Assembly (NCBI GenBank): GCA_032622095.1
Contig: CP136062.1
Span: 201,155,959 to 201,219,958, forward strand
Direction: 5' to 3'
DNA length: 64,000 bases
From: Siphonodentalium dalli
Lineage: Eukaryota; Mollusca; Scaphopoda; Gadilida; Siphonodentaliidae
The notes beneath the pieces are model-generated. The model saw nothing but the letters and a program-made list of their open reading frames with translations. It was not told the origin of the DNA and made no database searches. Position numbers and translations under genes: made by a program. Below are positions 1-11,682 of this stretch, one piece after another. Position 1 is the first letter of the stretch; every line of letters begins with the position of its first letter.

Positions 1-2580
1 AGGACCCACCAACATCATAGCCTAAATCAGTAGGACCCACCAACACCATAGCTAAATCAGTAGGACCCACCAACACCATAGCTAAATCAGTAGGACTCGC
101 CAACATCATAGCTAAATCAGTAGGACTCGCCAACATCATAGCTAAATCAGTAGGACTCACCAACATCATAGCTAAATCAGTAGGACTCACCAACACCATA
201 GCTAAATCAGTAGGACTCGCCAACATCATAGCTAAATCAGTAGGACCCACCAACATCATAGCTAAATCAGTAGGACTCGCCAACATCATAGCTAAATCAG
301 TAGGACTCACCAACATCATAGCTAAATCAGTAGGACTCACCAACACCATAGCTAAATCAGTAGGACTCGCCAACATCATAGCTAAATCAGTAGGACTCAC
401 CAACATCATAGCTAAATCAGTAGGACTCGCCAACATCATAGCTAAATCAGTAGGACTCACCAACATCATAGCTAAATCAGTAGGACTCACCAACACCATA
501 GCTAAATCAGTAGGACTCGCCAACATCATAGCTAAATCAGTAGGACTCGCCAACATCATAGCTAAATCAGTAGGACTCACCAACACCATAGCTAAATCAG
601 TAGGACTCGCCAACATCATAGCTAAATCAGTAGGACCCACCATCATAGCTAAATCAGTAGGACTCGCCAACATCATAGCTAAATCAGTAGGACTCACCAA
701 CATCATAGCTAAATCAGTAGGACTCACCAACATCATAGCTAAATCAGTAGGACCCACCAACATCATAGCTAAATCAGTAGGACTCGCCAACATCATAGCT
801 AAATCAGTAGGACCCACCAACATCATAGATAAATCAGTAGGACCCACCAACACCATAGCTAAATCAGTAGGACTCACCAACATCATAGATAAATCAGTAG
901 GACCCACCAACATCATAGCTAAATCAGTAGGAATAACCAACATCGTAGCTTTAAAAAAAGTAGGACCCACCAACACCATAGCTAAATCAGTAGGACCCAC
1001 CAACATCATAGCTAAATCAGTAGGACTCGCCAACATCATAGCTAAATCAGTAGGACCCACCAACATCATAGCTAAATCAGTAGGACCCACCAACATCATA
1101 GCTAAATCAGTAGGACCCACCATCATAGCTAAATCAGTAGGACTCACCAACATCATAGCTAAATCAGTAGGACTCACCAACATCATAGCTAAATCAGTAG
1201 GACTCACCAACATCATAGCTAAATCAGTAGGACTCGCCAACATCATAGCTAAATCAGTAGGACTCACCAACACCATAGCTAAATCAGTAGGACTCGCCAA
1301 CATCATAGCTAAATCAGTAGGACTCGCCAACATCATAGCTAAATCAGTAGGACCCACCAACATCATAGCTAAATCAGTAGGACCCACCAACATCATAGCT
1401 AAATCAGTAGGACCCACCATCATAGCTAAATCAGTAGGACTCACCAACATCATAGCTAAATCAGTAGGACTCACCAACATCATAGCTAAATCAGTAGGAC
1501 TCACCAACATCATAGCTAAATCAGTAGGACTCGCCAACATCATAGCTAAATCAGTAGGACTCACCAACATCATAGCTAAATCAGTAGGACTCGCCAACAT
1601 CATAGCTAAATCAGTAGGACTCGCCAACATCATAGCTAAATCAGTAGGACTCGCCAACATCATAGCTAAATCAGTAGGACCCACCAACATCATAGATAAA
1701 TCAGTAGGACCCACCAACATCATAGCTAAATCAGTAGGACACACCAACACCATAGCTAAATCAGTAGGACTCGCCAACATCATAGCTAAATCAGTAGGAC
1801 CCACCAACATCATAGCTAAATCAGTAGGACTCGCCAACATCATAGCTAAATCAGTAGGACCCACCAACATCATAGATAAATCAGTAGGACTCACCAACAT
1901 CATAGCTAAATCAGTAGGACACACCAACACCATAGCTAAATCAGTAGGACCCACCATCATAGCTAAATCAGTAGGACCCACCATCATAGCTAAATCAGTA
2001 GGACCCACCAACATCATAGCTAAATCAGTAGGACTCGCCAACATCATAGCTAAATCAGTAGGACCCACCAACATCATAGCTAAATCAGTAGGACTCGCCA
2101 ACATCATAGCTAAATCAGTAGGACTCGCCAACACCATAGCTAAATCAGTAGGACCCACCATCATAGCTAAATCAGTAGGAATCACAACATCATAGCTTTA
2201 AAAAAAAGTAGGACTCGCCAACATCATAGCTAAATCAGTAGGACCCACCATCATAGCTAAATCAGTAGGACCCACCAACATCATAGCTAAATCAGCAGGA
2301 CTCGTCAACACCATAGCTAAATCAGTAGGACTCGCCAACACCATAGCTAAATCAGTAGGACCCACCAACACCATAGCTAAATCAGTAGGACTCGCCAACA
2401 CCATAGCTAAATCAGTAGGACTCGCCAACACCATAGCTAAATCAGTAGGACCCACCATCATAGCTAAATCAGTAGGAATCACAACATCATAGCTTTAAAA
2501 AAAAGTAGGACTCGCCAACATCATAGCTAAATCAGTAGGACTCGCCAACACCATAGCTAAATCAGTAGGACTCACCATCA

Positions 2581-3345
2581 TAGCTAAATCAGTAGGACCC
2601 ACCAACATCATAGCTAAATCAGCAGGACTCGCCAACATCATAGCTAAATCAGTAGGACCCACCAACATCATAGCTAAATCAGCAGGACTCGCCAACATCA
2701 TAGCTAAATCAGTAGGACCCACCAACATCATAGCTAAATCAGCAGGACTCGCCAACATCATAGCTAAATCAGTAGGACCCACCAACATCATAGCTAAATC
2801 AGCAGGACTCGCCAACATCATAGCTAAATCAGTAGGACCCACCAACATCATAGCTAAATCAGCAGGACTCGCCAACATCATAGCTAAATCAGTAGGACCC
2901 ACCAACATCATAGCTAAATCAGCAGGACTCGCCAACATCATAGCTAAATCAGTAGGACCCACCAACATCATAGCTAAATCAGCAGGACTCGCCAACATCA
3001 TAGCTAAATCAGTAGGACTCACCATCATAGCTAAATCAGTAGGACCCACCAACATCATAGCTAAATCAGCAGGACTCGCCAACATCATAGCTAAATCAGT
3101 AGGACCCACCAACATCATAGCTAAATCAGCAGGACTCGCCAACATCATAGCTAAATCAGTAGGACCCACCAACATCATAGCTAAATCAGCAGGACTCGCC
3201 AACATCATAGCTAAATCAGTAGGACCCACCAACATCATAGCTAAATCAGCAGGACTCGCCAACATCATAGCTAAATCAGTAGGACCCACCAACATCATAG
3301 CTAAATCAGCAGGACTCGCCAACATCATAGCTAAATCAGCAGGAC
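2581..3345. repeat. 60-bp dimeric higher-order repeat inside the minisatellite
   Basis: Two 30-bp monomers alternate: one reads AGTAGGACCCACCAAC, the other AGCAGGACTCGCCAAC. The 60-bp dimer is repeated seven times without any base change (2581-3000), then after one disrupting 27-bp unit at least four more times (about 3060-3320). Sequence identity here is higher than elsewhere in the array, so this block is the most recently amplified part. Confidence 0.95.
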
Positions 3346-4900
3346 TCACCATCATAGCTAAATCAGTAGGACTCGCCAACATCATAGCTAAATCAGTAGG
3401 ACTCGCCAACACCATAGCTAAATCAGTAGGACCCACCAACATCATAGCTAAATCAGTAGGACCCACCATCATAGCTAAATCAGTAGGACCCACCAACATC
3501 ATAGCTAAATCAGCAGGACCCACCAACATCATAGCTAAATCAGTAGGACCCACCATCATCATAGCTAAATCAGTAGGACCCACCAACATCATAGATAAAT
3601 CAGTAGGACTCGCCAACATCATAGCTAAATCAGTAGGACCCACCATCATCATAGCTAAATCAGTAGGACTCACCATCATAGCTAAATCAGCAGGACTCAC
3701 CATCATAGCTAAATCAGTAGGACTCGCCAACATCATAGCTAAATCAGTAGGACTCGCCAACACCATAGCTAAATCAGTAGGACCCACCAACATCATAGCT
3801 AAATCAGTAGGACCCACCATCATCATAGCTAAATCAGCAGGACCCACCAACATCATAGCTAAATCAGTAGGACCCACCATCATCATAGCTAAATCAGTAG
3901 GAATCACAACATCATAGCTTTAAAAAAAAGTAGGACCCACCAACACCATAGCTAAATCAGTAGGACCCACCAACATCATAGCTAAATCAGCAGGACCCAC
4001 CATCATAGCTAAATCAGTAGGACCCACCACCATCATAGCTAAATCAGTAGGACCCACCAACATCATAGCTAAATCAGTAGGACCCACCATCATAGCTAAA
4101 TCAGTAGGACCCACCAACATCATAGCTAAATCAGTAGGACTCACCAACATCATAGCTAAATCAGTATGACCCACCAACATCATAGCTAAATCAGTAGAAA
4201 TCACCATCACAGCTAAATCAGTAGGACCCACCATCATAGCTAAATCAGTATGACCCACCAACATCATAGCTAAATCAGTATGACCCACCATCACAGCTAA
4301 ATCAGTAGGACCCACCAACATCATAGCTAAATCAGTAGGACCCACCATCATAGCTAAATCAGTAGGAATCACAACATCATAGCTTTAAAAAAAAGTAGGA
4401 CCCACCAACACCATAGCTAAATCAGTAGGACCCACCAACACCATAGCTAAATCAGTAGGACCCACCATCATAGCTAAATCAGCAGGACTCGCCAACATCA
4501 TAGCTAAATCAGTAGGACCCACCAACATCATAGCTAAATCAGTAGGAATCACCAACATAGCTAAATCAGTAGGAATCACCAACACCATAGCTAAATCAGT
4601 AGGACTCGCCAACATCATAGCTAAATCAGTAGGAATCACCAACATAGCTAAATCAGTAGGACCCACCAACACCATAGCTAAATCAGTAGGACTCGCCAAC
4701 ATCATAGCTAAATCAGTAGGACCCACCAACACCATAGCTAAATCAGTAGGACTCACCAACACCATAGCTAAATCAGTAGGAATCACCAACATCATAGCTA
4801 AATCAGTAGGACTCGCCAACATCATAGCTAAATCAGTAGGAATCACCAACATCATAGCTAAATCAGTAGGACTCGCCAACATCATAGCTAAATCAGTAGG

Positions 4901-5400
4901 ACCCACCAACACCATAGCTAAATCAGTAGGACTCGCCAACATCATAGCTAAATCAGTAGGACTCGCCAACATCATAGCTAAATCAGTAGGACCCACCACC
5001 ACAGCTAAATCAGTAGGACCCACCAACACCATAGCTAAATCAGTAGGACTCGCCAACACCATAGCTAAATCAGCAGGACTCGCCAACACCATAGCTAAAT
5101 CAGTAGGACCCACCAACACCATAGCTAAATCAGTAGGACTCGCCAACATCATAGCTAAATCAGTAGGACCCACCAACACCATAGCTAAATCAGTAGGACT
5201 CGCCAACATCATAGCTAAATCAGTAGGACTCGCCAACATCATAGCTAAATCAGTAGGACCCACCACCACAGCTAAATCAGTAGGACCCACCAACACCATA
5301 GCTAAATCAGTAGGACTCGCCAACACCATAGCTAAATCAGCAGGACTCGCCAACACCATAGCTAAATCAGTAGGACCCACCAACACCATAGCTAAATCAG
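4901..5400. repeat. 267-bp higher-order duplication inside the minisatellite
   Basis: A rare unit with CACCACCACAGCT occurs at about 4991 and again at about 5258. It lies in the same order of CCC/CTC and CAACAC/CAACAT monomers both times. The spacing equals eight 30-bp units plus one 27-bp unit. This indicates a block duplication of nine monomers. Confidence 0.8.
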
Positions 5401-6133
5401 TAGGACTCGCCAACATCATAGCTAAATCAGTAGGACTCGCCAACATCATAGCTAAATCAGTAGGACTCGCCAACACCATAGCTAAATCAGTAGGACCCAC
5501 CAACATCATAGCTAAATCAGTAGGACACACCAACACCATAGCTAAATCAGTAGGACCCACCAACATCATAGCTAAATCAGTAGGACCCACCAACATCATA
5601 GCTAAATCAGTAGGAATAACCAACATCATAGCTTTAAAATAAGTAGGACCCACCAACACCATAGCTAAATCAGTAGGACCCACCAACATCATAGCTAAAT
5701 CAGTAGGAATCACCAACATCATAGCTAAATCAGTAGGAATAACCAACATCATAGCTTTAAAAAAAAGTAGGACCCACCAACATCATAGCTAAATCAGTAG
5801 GACCCACCAACATCATAGCTAAATCAGTAGGACACAACAACATCATAGCTAAATCAGCAGGACTCGCCAACACCATAGCTAAATCAGCAGGACTCGCCAA
5901 CACCATAGCTAAATCAGCAGGACCCACCATCATAGCTAAATCAGTAGGAATCACAACATCATAGATTTTTAAAAAAAGTAATACCCACCAACATCATAGC
6001 TAAATCAGTAGGACCCACCAACATCAGAACTAAACCAGTAGGACACAACAACATACAGCTTGATCAGTAGGACACACCGACAGCATATGGCTAATTCAGT
6101 AGGACCCACCAACATCATAGCCTTACAGCAGGA

Positions 6134-6772
6134 CAATTTAACCACGCGGGTGAAAAAAAAACGCTGTATCTTCCAGAAGAGACTTTGGCTGAGATCGGCT
6201 TGAAAGGGACAATGTATAAAGCCATTACAAAATAATAATACAAAACCGTTTATGATATTTCTGATGAAACGAAATGATTTCTATATAGGTCTTGTCTGGA
6301 ATTATTCAGATTTTCCAAATTTTGGTCTGAAAATAATTTAAAGATAAAATCTATATATCTTCCTGCACTTTTTTAAAATACAGATTCTAATGAACACAAA
6401 AGTGACAATTCCAGGAATTACTATGTTTTTTCCTACCCCCCCCCCCCCCCCCCCCCACAAAAACACCATACCTTTGTTCCAACCAGCGACAAACGTACAG
6501 CCAAATCAGCAGGGCCCAGGCACATCAGGGGAATCTGGCATGACCGGCTGACGACAAGGACAGTTTGTACTAATAATTTGGTATCAGATAGGGCTAGGCA
6601 CCTTTAAGGGTCTCGTTTAAAGATATCTATTGAACATGAAGGGCAATGACTGTAGCTTTTCAGCTATTTTCTTTCTCCAAAGACTGGCCTAAACATATAT
6701 TGAAGATTATATTTCCATGTATATTATAAAGGCCACAAAAGTGACTATTTCCTGATGATTGGCATATTTCCC
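6134..6772. other. No gene; unique-looking AT-rich DNA with a C21 run
   Basis: No coding region is recognised. A run of 21 cytosines lies at 6436-6456. The stretch 6470-6565 is similar to 10130-10215 (both run from TTTG-TCCAACCA through CAGGGCCCAG or AAGGGCCCAG), so it is part of a dispersed repeat. Confidence 0.6.
6436..6456. repeat. Homopolymer C21
   Basis: Uninterrupted cytosine run. Similar C or G runs of 8-18 bases recur through the window, near 8450, 9987, 16000, 17348, 18424, 21146, 38512, 38644 and 50170. Confidence 0.98.
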
Positions 6773-6776
6773 TTAA

Positions 6777-6960
6777 AGGTGCCATGTCCGATTTGACACA
6801 AAATGTGTCCGTGTTGAGCTTACCAGGCAAATAACAAAGATTAAATACTTGCAATTGCCATAATTGGAATGTCACAGGCATTGCGAAAATCTTCCACCAG
6901 TTTCACGTAGAAAACTAGGAAATATGATCATAATTGCGAACGCTCTTTATTATTTTCAGA
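6777..6960 (+). mobile_element. Left part of a TTAA-flanked MITE (CCATGTCCGATTTGACAC family)
   Basis: TTAA at 6773-6776 is followed by AGGTGCCATGTCCGATTTGACAC-like sequence. The same terminus, inverted, is seen as GTGTCAAATCGGACAGGG at 54432 and GTCAAATTGGACAGGGC at 10103. A CGCTCTTTAT box lies at 6941-6950. The element seems to be interrupted at about 6960 and to continue at about 7700. Confidence 0.55.
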
Positions 6961-7045
6961 AATAATCGAAGGCTCCCATCTAGAGGACCCATACAAAGTT
7001 TGGTGATGATCGGATGAAGGATGTGGTCTGTAGCGTGAGCCAAAG
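6961..7045. repeat. Fragment of the 150-bp GCTCCCATCT subrepeat family
   Basis: GGCTCCCATCTAGAGG through GGTGATGATCGGATGAAGGA closely matches subrepeats in the TIR element at 22661-23641 (inverted) and the fragment at 56030-56160. Confidence 0.7.
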
Positions 7046-7049
7046 GATT

Positions 7050-7695
7050 TAGTCATGCACAGAGTAAAATCCAAGACATGTTTATCCTGAAATCGTGTGA
7101 CAGAGTTACCCGTTCAAGTGCGTGTGGTCTAGACCTAACCAACATCAGGAAACCAGACGGACGTTATGGTGAAAAATGCTTTCAAGAGACATCTATCCAG
7201 ATTTGGAATGGACTACCGCTAAAGATTAGACGTTCAAAAACAACCTCCGAATTTAAGAAAAAACTGAAAACCCATCTTTTCAAAAAATGTTTCAATATAT
7301 AGATCGTTATTTTTGGAAATCTTATTGCAGTTGTTATTTCAATACACACCGTTGTTAAAGTTTAATTTATTCTTTTATCTTAATTTTTTTTTATTAATGA
7401 AACTTTTCATTTTTAACTGAAATATCAATTTTCTTTAGCTTTAATTTTACAGTAATTTTCGTTAAATTTAATTTTTAATTATTTGTTTTCTTAACATAGT
7501 TAAGTTTTTATTTTTTCTTAATCTATCTTTACAAAATTGTATTTAATAGTAGTAGGCCTATTGTTTGTATTTTTATAGTTTTATGTGTTTTTATTGTATT
7601 TACTTGTAAAGCGCATTGGAACATTATGTAGAATGCGTTTCTTAAATGTTAATAAATAATAATAATAAATAATAATAAAATAAATAATAATATAC
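7050..7695 (+). pseudogene. 5'-truncated LINE 3' end (L2/CR1-like reverse transcriptase tail)
   Basis: The open frame 7078-7302 (74 aa) matches the extreme C-terminus of the ORF2 proteins of L2/CR1/jockey-type LINEs. It has the pattern WNGLPLKIR, then about eight residues, then FKKKLKTHLFKKCF, just before the stop. The reverse transcriptase and endonuclease domains are absent, as expected for a copy truncated during target-primed reverse transcription. The ATG at 7078 is internal and is not a real start. The 3' UTR includes TGTAAAGCGCATTGGAACAT, which resembles the AAAGCGC-bearing tail of L2-like elements. It ends in an imperfect AAT repeat (about 7650-7695). Family assignment is from recalled pattern, not a search. 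Confidence 0.8.
7650..7695. repeat. AAT microsatellite forming the LINE 3' tail
   Basis: AATAAT runs directly after the LINE 3' UTR. L2/CR1 elements commonly end in short tandem repeats rather than poly(A). Confidence 0.85.
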
Positions 7696-7699
7696 CGCT

Positions 7700-7830
7700 C
7701 TGTGCGACAACAGCATGAACACTCTTTATCAGAGACGATCACTGGATTTTTTTTCAAGGCTGACAAAAATTAAAAACGTGCTAAACTTCCTCTTCCGAAA
7801 AGTCGATATCTGGCAATCAAAACCTCCTAC
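7700..7830 (+). mobile_element. Right-central part of the MITE begun at 6777
   Basis: AACACTCTTTATCAGAGACG, then CTAAACTTCCTCTTCC and AATCAAAACCTCC, align with 11767-11880 and 54255-54390 in the same order. The intervening LINE tail and subrepeat fragment (6961-7695) would then be later insertions. Ends are approximate. Confidence 0.5.
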
Positions 7831-7865
7831 ACTCTTTGACAAATGTGTATAAATTCTACACAACA

Positions 7866-8437
7866 TGTGTTGCATTTTATCTTAAACAAAACATGTGTAG
7901 AAACGATACATGATATACATTGTAATAAATACGGTGGAATTTCCTTAACGGTGAATGTAAGTGAATATGTGAGTGTATCATTGTCATTAGATGAGAAGTA
8001 CTCTATTGGAGACACACAACTCGTAAGGGCTACCACAGCACAAAAACATGACAGTGTAGCTTTAAATTTGTTATACACTGTGTTGGGTAAAAACTGAACC
8101 CAGCACATAATTGTGTAGCACAAAGTTTTAAACCTGCTGTAAGATTTTTAATATGGTAGCTTTTACTAGGTGTGTGTCTCAAACAGAACATATCTTATCT
8201 ACTAACTATAAAAATACTCATATATTCACTCATATCTCATCTATACTGACTATAATATACTCATATATTCACTCATATCTCATCTATACTGACTATAATA
8301 TACTCATATATTCACTCATATCTCATCTATACTGACTATAATATACTCATATATTCACTCATATTCAATGTTGAGAAAATACCACCGACACACATGTATA
8401 TGTATCATCTCTACACCTTTTGTTTAAGATAAAATGT
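7866..8437. mobile_element. Inverted-repeat element with ~50-bp arms
   Basis: GCATTTTATCTTAAACAAAA near 7872 is matched in reverse complement by TTTTGTTTAAGATAAAATG near 8417. The match extends to TACATGATATAC-like and GTATATGTATCA-like flanks. The element encloses the 43-bp tandem array. No protein is encoded; short overlapping frames on both strands (7827-8123) reflect its symmetry. No target duplication was identified. Confidence 0.6.
8221..8367. repeat. 43-bp tandem repeat, about 3.4 copies
   Basis: The unit begins TATATTCACTCATATCTCAT and continues through CTATACTGACTATAATATAC. Copies start at 8221, 8264, 8307 and 8350 and are nearly identical. Confidence 0.95.
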
Positions 8438-8439
8438 AA

Positions 8440-8764
8440 CATATATAGCAGGGGGGGGGGTAATAAACAAATTTGCAGGAAGGTATGCCGGGGTGGGTGG
8501 GTGTCCCGAGGGGCAAAACGCGTTTTTTACAACCTCATGCAAATTTTGTACTAAATACCTTTTGTGCCCTTATCTGACATTTATAACAGTTTAAAACATA
8601 TTATAAGAATTTATAACAGCAGAAACACCATATTTATGTTACTGGGACCTCATATGGGCCTTAGTGGAGATGACATTAAGCTATGGTATGTTGCATATGG
8701 GACGGTGGGGTGAAGAAATTCCTTCCAGACACCCTTCGGAAAGAAGCTTTGAGGAATGTAAAAC
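8440..8764. other. G-run repeat fragment and unique DNA
   Basis: A G-run at about 8450 is followed by TATGCCGGGGTGGGTGGG. This is one member of a dispersed family also seen, in either orientation, near 16000, 17460, 18424, 20420, 38512, 38990 and 48040. The rest shows no recognised gene. Confidence 0.5.
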
Positions 8765-9092
8765 TGAAATAAATAAACTTGACTTGATGTAACTAAAGCC
8801 TAGATCATTGTGTGCATGGAAAAAGAGTGAGCAACTGTCTCAAACATTAATGTTACTATCAATGGCTAGAATATAGAACTGTTCATCAGAGCAACAGTTC
8901 ATCAAGCCAATCAGTGAATTATTTGCATGTCTATCAACTCATCTGTTACTCTCACAACACCTAAAATATCCAAGTCTGGCATAGTTACTGTTTGTCATTT
9001 ATTATAACAGAAGTTGCTCCAGTAGACTAACAAAAGTGCTGACAGACTAATCAGGAAATGGTTAGAAATTATGGAATTGTGTGTATCCTGAG
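8765..9092. repeat. Local duplication, copy A (empty Helitron site)
   Basis: Shares order and sequence with 9107-9824: GCCTAGATCATT, GGAAAAAGAG, GAGCAACTGTCTCAAACATT, GACAGACTAATCAGGAAAT, and AATTGTGTGTATCCTG. At the position where copy B carries a Helitron, copy A reads TTTGTCATTTATTATAACAG without insertion. Confidence 0.9.
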
Positions 9093-9106
9093 CAATAACC
9101 TAAGTT

Positions 9107-9824
9107 TGCATATAAATAAATTTGTCCTGATGCAACTAATGCCTAGATCATTATGGGCATGGAAAAAGAGCGAGCAACTGTCTCAAACATTAATGTGACT
9201 ATCAGGGGTAGAAAATATCTGTCATCAGTGCATGCCTATCAACTCAGATGATCTCTCACAAGATCTAAAGTATCCAAGTCGGGAATAGTGCTGTGACTGC
9301 TTGTCATCTATATATAAAAACGAGTATAGGATCTGTCCGCATTTTCTCTCAGACCCCTAGACCGAGTTAAACCAAATTTGGTGTGGTGACCCGGGGTTCC
9401 CTGCATGGCGGATGTTATAATGGTGTTAGTTTTTTCAAAATTTTGAATAAAACAAAAATAAAATAAAATTGGTTTTGTCTAATTGAGCAAGGAATTCAAT
9501 CGAAAAGAAAAAGAAAACAATATATATAAATCAAAATGTTTCAATGATAAAAATGTGATTGAAACGCACAAAGGGGCCGACGCTAAATAAAGGGCTCTGT
9601 CTAAGATCAAAATATGCGCGAAGTCCTACAAAGGGGACCGCATGTATCTCCGACACTGAATATAGGCTCCCGAAGGGAGCCTGTTTCAACTAGTAATAGA
9701 AGTAAGTTGTTCCAGTATACATAAGTGGTATGGAATATGTCAGATAACGGGATGGTTGACAGACTAATCAGGAAATAGTTAGAAATTATGAAATTGTGTG
9801 TATCCTGCACAATGACCTAGGTTT
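9107..9824. repeat. Local duplication, copy B (interrupted by a Helitron)
   Basis: Diverged tandem copy of 8765-9092. It is split after CTTGTCA (9306) by the 387-bp insert and resumes at TAATAGAAGTAAGTTG (9694). Confidence 0.9.
9307..9693 (+). mobile_element. Non-autonomous Helitron, 387 bp
   Basis: It begins TCTATATATAAAAACG and ends in a perfect 8-bp stem hairpin (AGGCTCCC, loop GAA, GGGAGCCT at 9664-9682), seven bases, then CTAG. It sits between A (9306) and T (9694). These are the standard Helitron hallmarks: 5' TC, 3' subterminal hairpin, CTRR end and insertion between A and T without target duplication. It has no coding capacity. Comparison with copy A at 8765-9092 supplies the empty site. 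Confidence 0.9.
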
Positions 9825-10049
9825 GCAGATGATCAGCAATTTATAAAACATTTTTTATTCAATTAAAACAGCTTCTGAAACAGATTAAATTGTTATTTGA
9901 ACTAAATGTAAATGATATAATTCCCAGTCATATGAGTGATATCAGTAGAGTTTTATGCGGTTTTAGACCAAACTAAGTTAAATTGGGGGGGGGGGGGTCA
10001 AAAAATTGGGAGTAAAAAAAAAAAATTGCAGGTTTGGGGTGGTGGGTCC
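9825..10049. other. Unique AT-rich DNA with a G-run
   Basis: A G-run at about 9985-9997 is followed by an A-run and GGTGGTGGGTCCC, as in the G-run family. No gene is seen. Confidence 0.5.
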
Positions 10050-10126
10050 CCGATCTAATTATTTTCTGGGATAGAAAACGTACATATGGTGGTTTTATGA
10101 TGTCAAATTGGACAGGGCATCTTTAA
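10050..10126 (-). mobile_element. Terminal fragment of the CCATGTCC-family MITE
   Basis: CGATCTAATTATTTTCTGG through GTCAAATTGGACAGGGC and ATCTTTAA is nearly collinear with 54390-54458. Only this end of the element is recognised here. Confidence 0.65.
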
Positions 10127-11124
10127 AACATCGCTTTGCTCCAACCAAGATCGCAGCTAAATGAAAAGGGCCCAGAAACTTCATAGGAATTTAGTAAGAA
10201 CGACTGACTGGGTGCGAGACTATGCGACACCGAATAGGTCGAAAAATAAACTGAGTAAAAGGTAATGACGGGCATGCAGAAATGGGAAGAGGAACAGAAT
10301 GCATACAATGAACGCATTCTCTGGAGATATATGGAATGTATTAATGCAGTCATGTGACCAAGTGCAAAGAATATAAATATATACGCTTGTTTCAGATGAT
10401 TCTGCCGACATCATTATTCGTCAATTTCAGCGTGCATGACCTCGAGTCGTGTTTGTTCACATTAAGTACACCGTCTGTACACGCTTTTGTAATTCCATGA
10501 ACGCAGTTATCTTTTTACCCATTCCCAAAAGAACGGAGCGAAGCAGTTAAACACGCACAGTCAAAAGATGCGCGGGGAAATAAAATGAAGGTTATAAATT
10601 AATAACAGCCCCGACTTCTGACGAATCCCGAGAAAGAAAAGCATTATATATGCTCTATATTCCGGGGATTCAGCCTCACTCGGGAGTTCCAAGCTAATAA
10701 TCAAATGATATATAAGCCAACTTATGTATGACTATGACATTTTTATAGAGTCATTTATTTCGCAAATAACAAAAGCGAAATAAATTGCGCCCGCGATGGA
10801 CCTTTGTAGGTATTAAATATTTACAGATATGTTGCATGGGAATCTAAGTGTGGCGCGTTGCAGGCACGCATGAGGATTGGAATACAGCGGAAGAAGTCAA
10901 ACATGTTCTGTTCAGAGGATTGCGCCGAAAGGGCGATATGCTTCAACTCTCCGTGCAAACTAGTATAGGATGCGGTTTGTATTTTCGGTTTCTTTAGCGA
11001 AAACACACCGCAAAATACATCCATGCACAACACAGAGCGAATCGTGTGATTTCGTTGGTCCGTGGTACCAGTTCACTGTATCAGCCCACACATCTTTAGA
11101 TGAAGATGATATAGTTATCACTTA
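10127..11124. other. No recognised gene
   Basis: 10130-10215 repeats the sequence at 6470-6565. The remainder holds only short open frames on either strand with no recognisable domain. Confidence 0.5.
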
Positions 11125-11463
11125 TAGACGCCATGTCCAATTTGATACAAAATATGACAAAATCTGCTATATATAAGCCAATTTTTAATCTTACCATTCC
11201 AAAGAGAAGTACTTGAACTGAGCATCGTTCGTACGACACAGGCACCTCGAAACTCCACAAAATCATCCATATATAAGTAATATGTCTAAAACGATCAAAA
11301 ATTAAAGTTCTTAACCCTTTACCCAACAAAACGGCCAAAACCGGCCAAATAAAGCTTCAACAGCCTAAAATATCTTCGGTCTGTCTCAATAGAACCATGC
11401 AAATATGGATATCACTGGAACCGGCTCCTTGACCACATTGTGATAGTTACAGTTATGCCCTGT

Positions 11464-11534
11464 GCCAATGCATTCTCTCTTATATATGCGAGTCGACCAT
11501 AGGTCGCCTCGCATATATAAGAGAATGCATTGGC
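11464..11534. repeat. GCCAATGCATTCTC hairpin, first in MITE copy 1
   Basis: Arms GCCAATGCATTCTCTCTTAT… and …ATAAGAGAATGCATTGGC meet at GTCGACCATAGGTCGCC. The arms are about 33 bp with few mismatches. The outer boundary reads CCCTGT. Confidence 0.95.
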
Positions 11535-11613
11535 CTAAAACAATTTTTTTTTAAACACTTTTTACCATTTTTTCTTACATTCTTTAACAATTTTATAATT
11601 TTTAATGTATTAA

Positions 11614-11682
11614 GCCAATGCATTCTCTTATATATGCGAGGCTACCTGTGGTCGACTCGCATATATAAGAGAATGCATTGGC
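11614..11682. repeat. GCCAATGCATTCTC hairpin, second in MITE copy 1
   Basis: Same arms in the same window of the element. The loop reads GGCTACCTGTGGTCGAC, so it is inverted relative to the first. It is followed by ACAGGG. Confidence 0.95.

Larger units (their letters stand above)
931..5985. repeat. A-run punctuation units of the minisatellite (eight sites)
   Basis: A distinct unit containing GGAATCACAACATCATAG (or GGAATAACCAACATC) followed by CTTTAAAAAAAAGTAGGA occurs near 955, 2195, 2490, 3920, 4385, 5635, 5757 and 5970. Adenine run length varies, and one copy reads TTTAAAATAAG. Each copy ends the minus-strand open frame (…PTFF then stop). The sites divide the array into segments of about 0.1 to 1.4 kb. 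The start and end given here span first to last site. Confidence 0.85.
1..6133. repeat. 30-bp minisatellite array, truncated at left edge
   Basis: About 200 tandem copies of a 30-bp unit (core GCTAAATCAGTAGGA followed by a variable half). Three common forms differ at CCCACC, CTCGCC or CTCACC, and a 27-bp form lacks CAA. CTCGCC to CTCACC is a CpG-type change. One frame on each strand stays open because unit lengths are multiples of three, giving a decapeptide repeat on the minus strand. The form changes alter amino acids in both frames, and an A-run variant unit puts a stop into the minus frame each time it occurs. I therefore read it as non-coding satellite. It decays into diverged units at about 5980-6133. 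The left boundary is outside the window. Confidence 0.97.

Noticed and set aside
2495-5752. Long minus-strand open frames (up to 470 aa) of decapeptide repeats such as MLVGPTDLAM
   Set aside because: They exist because the unit is 30 or 27 bp with no stop in one frame. The opposite strand is open too, the common variants change amino acids, and A-run units stop the frame repeatedly. No flanking exon or signal peptide.
1-6133. CRISPR array
   Set aside because: There are no unique spacers: the whole unit repeats, and the surrounding DNA is eukaryotic repeat sequence with no cas genes.
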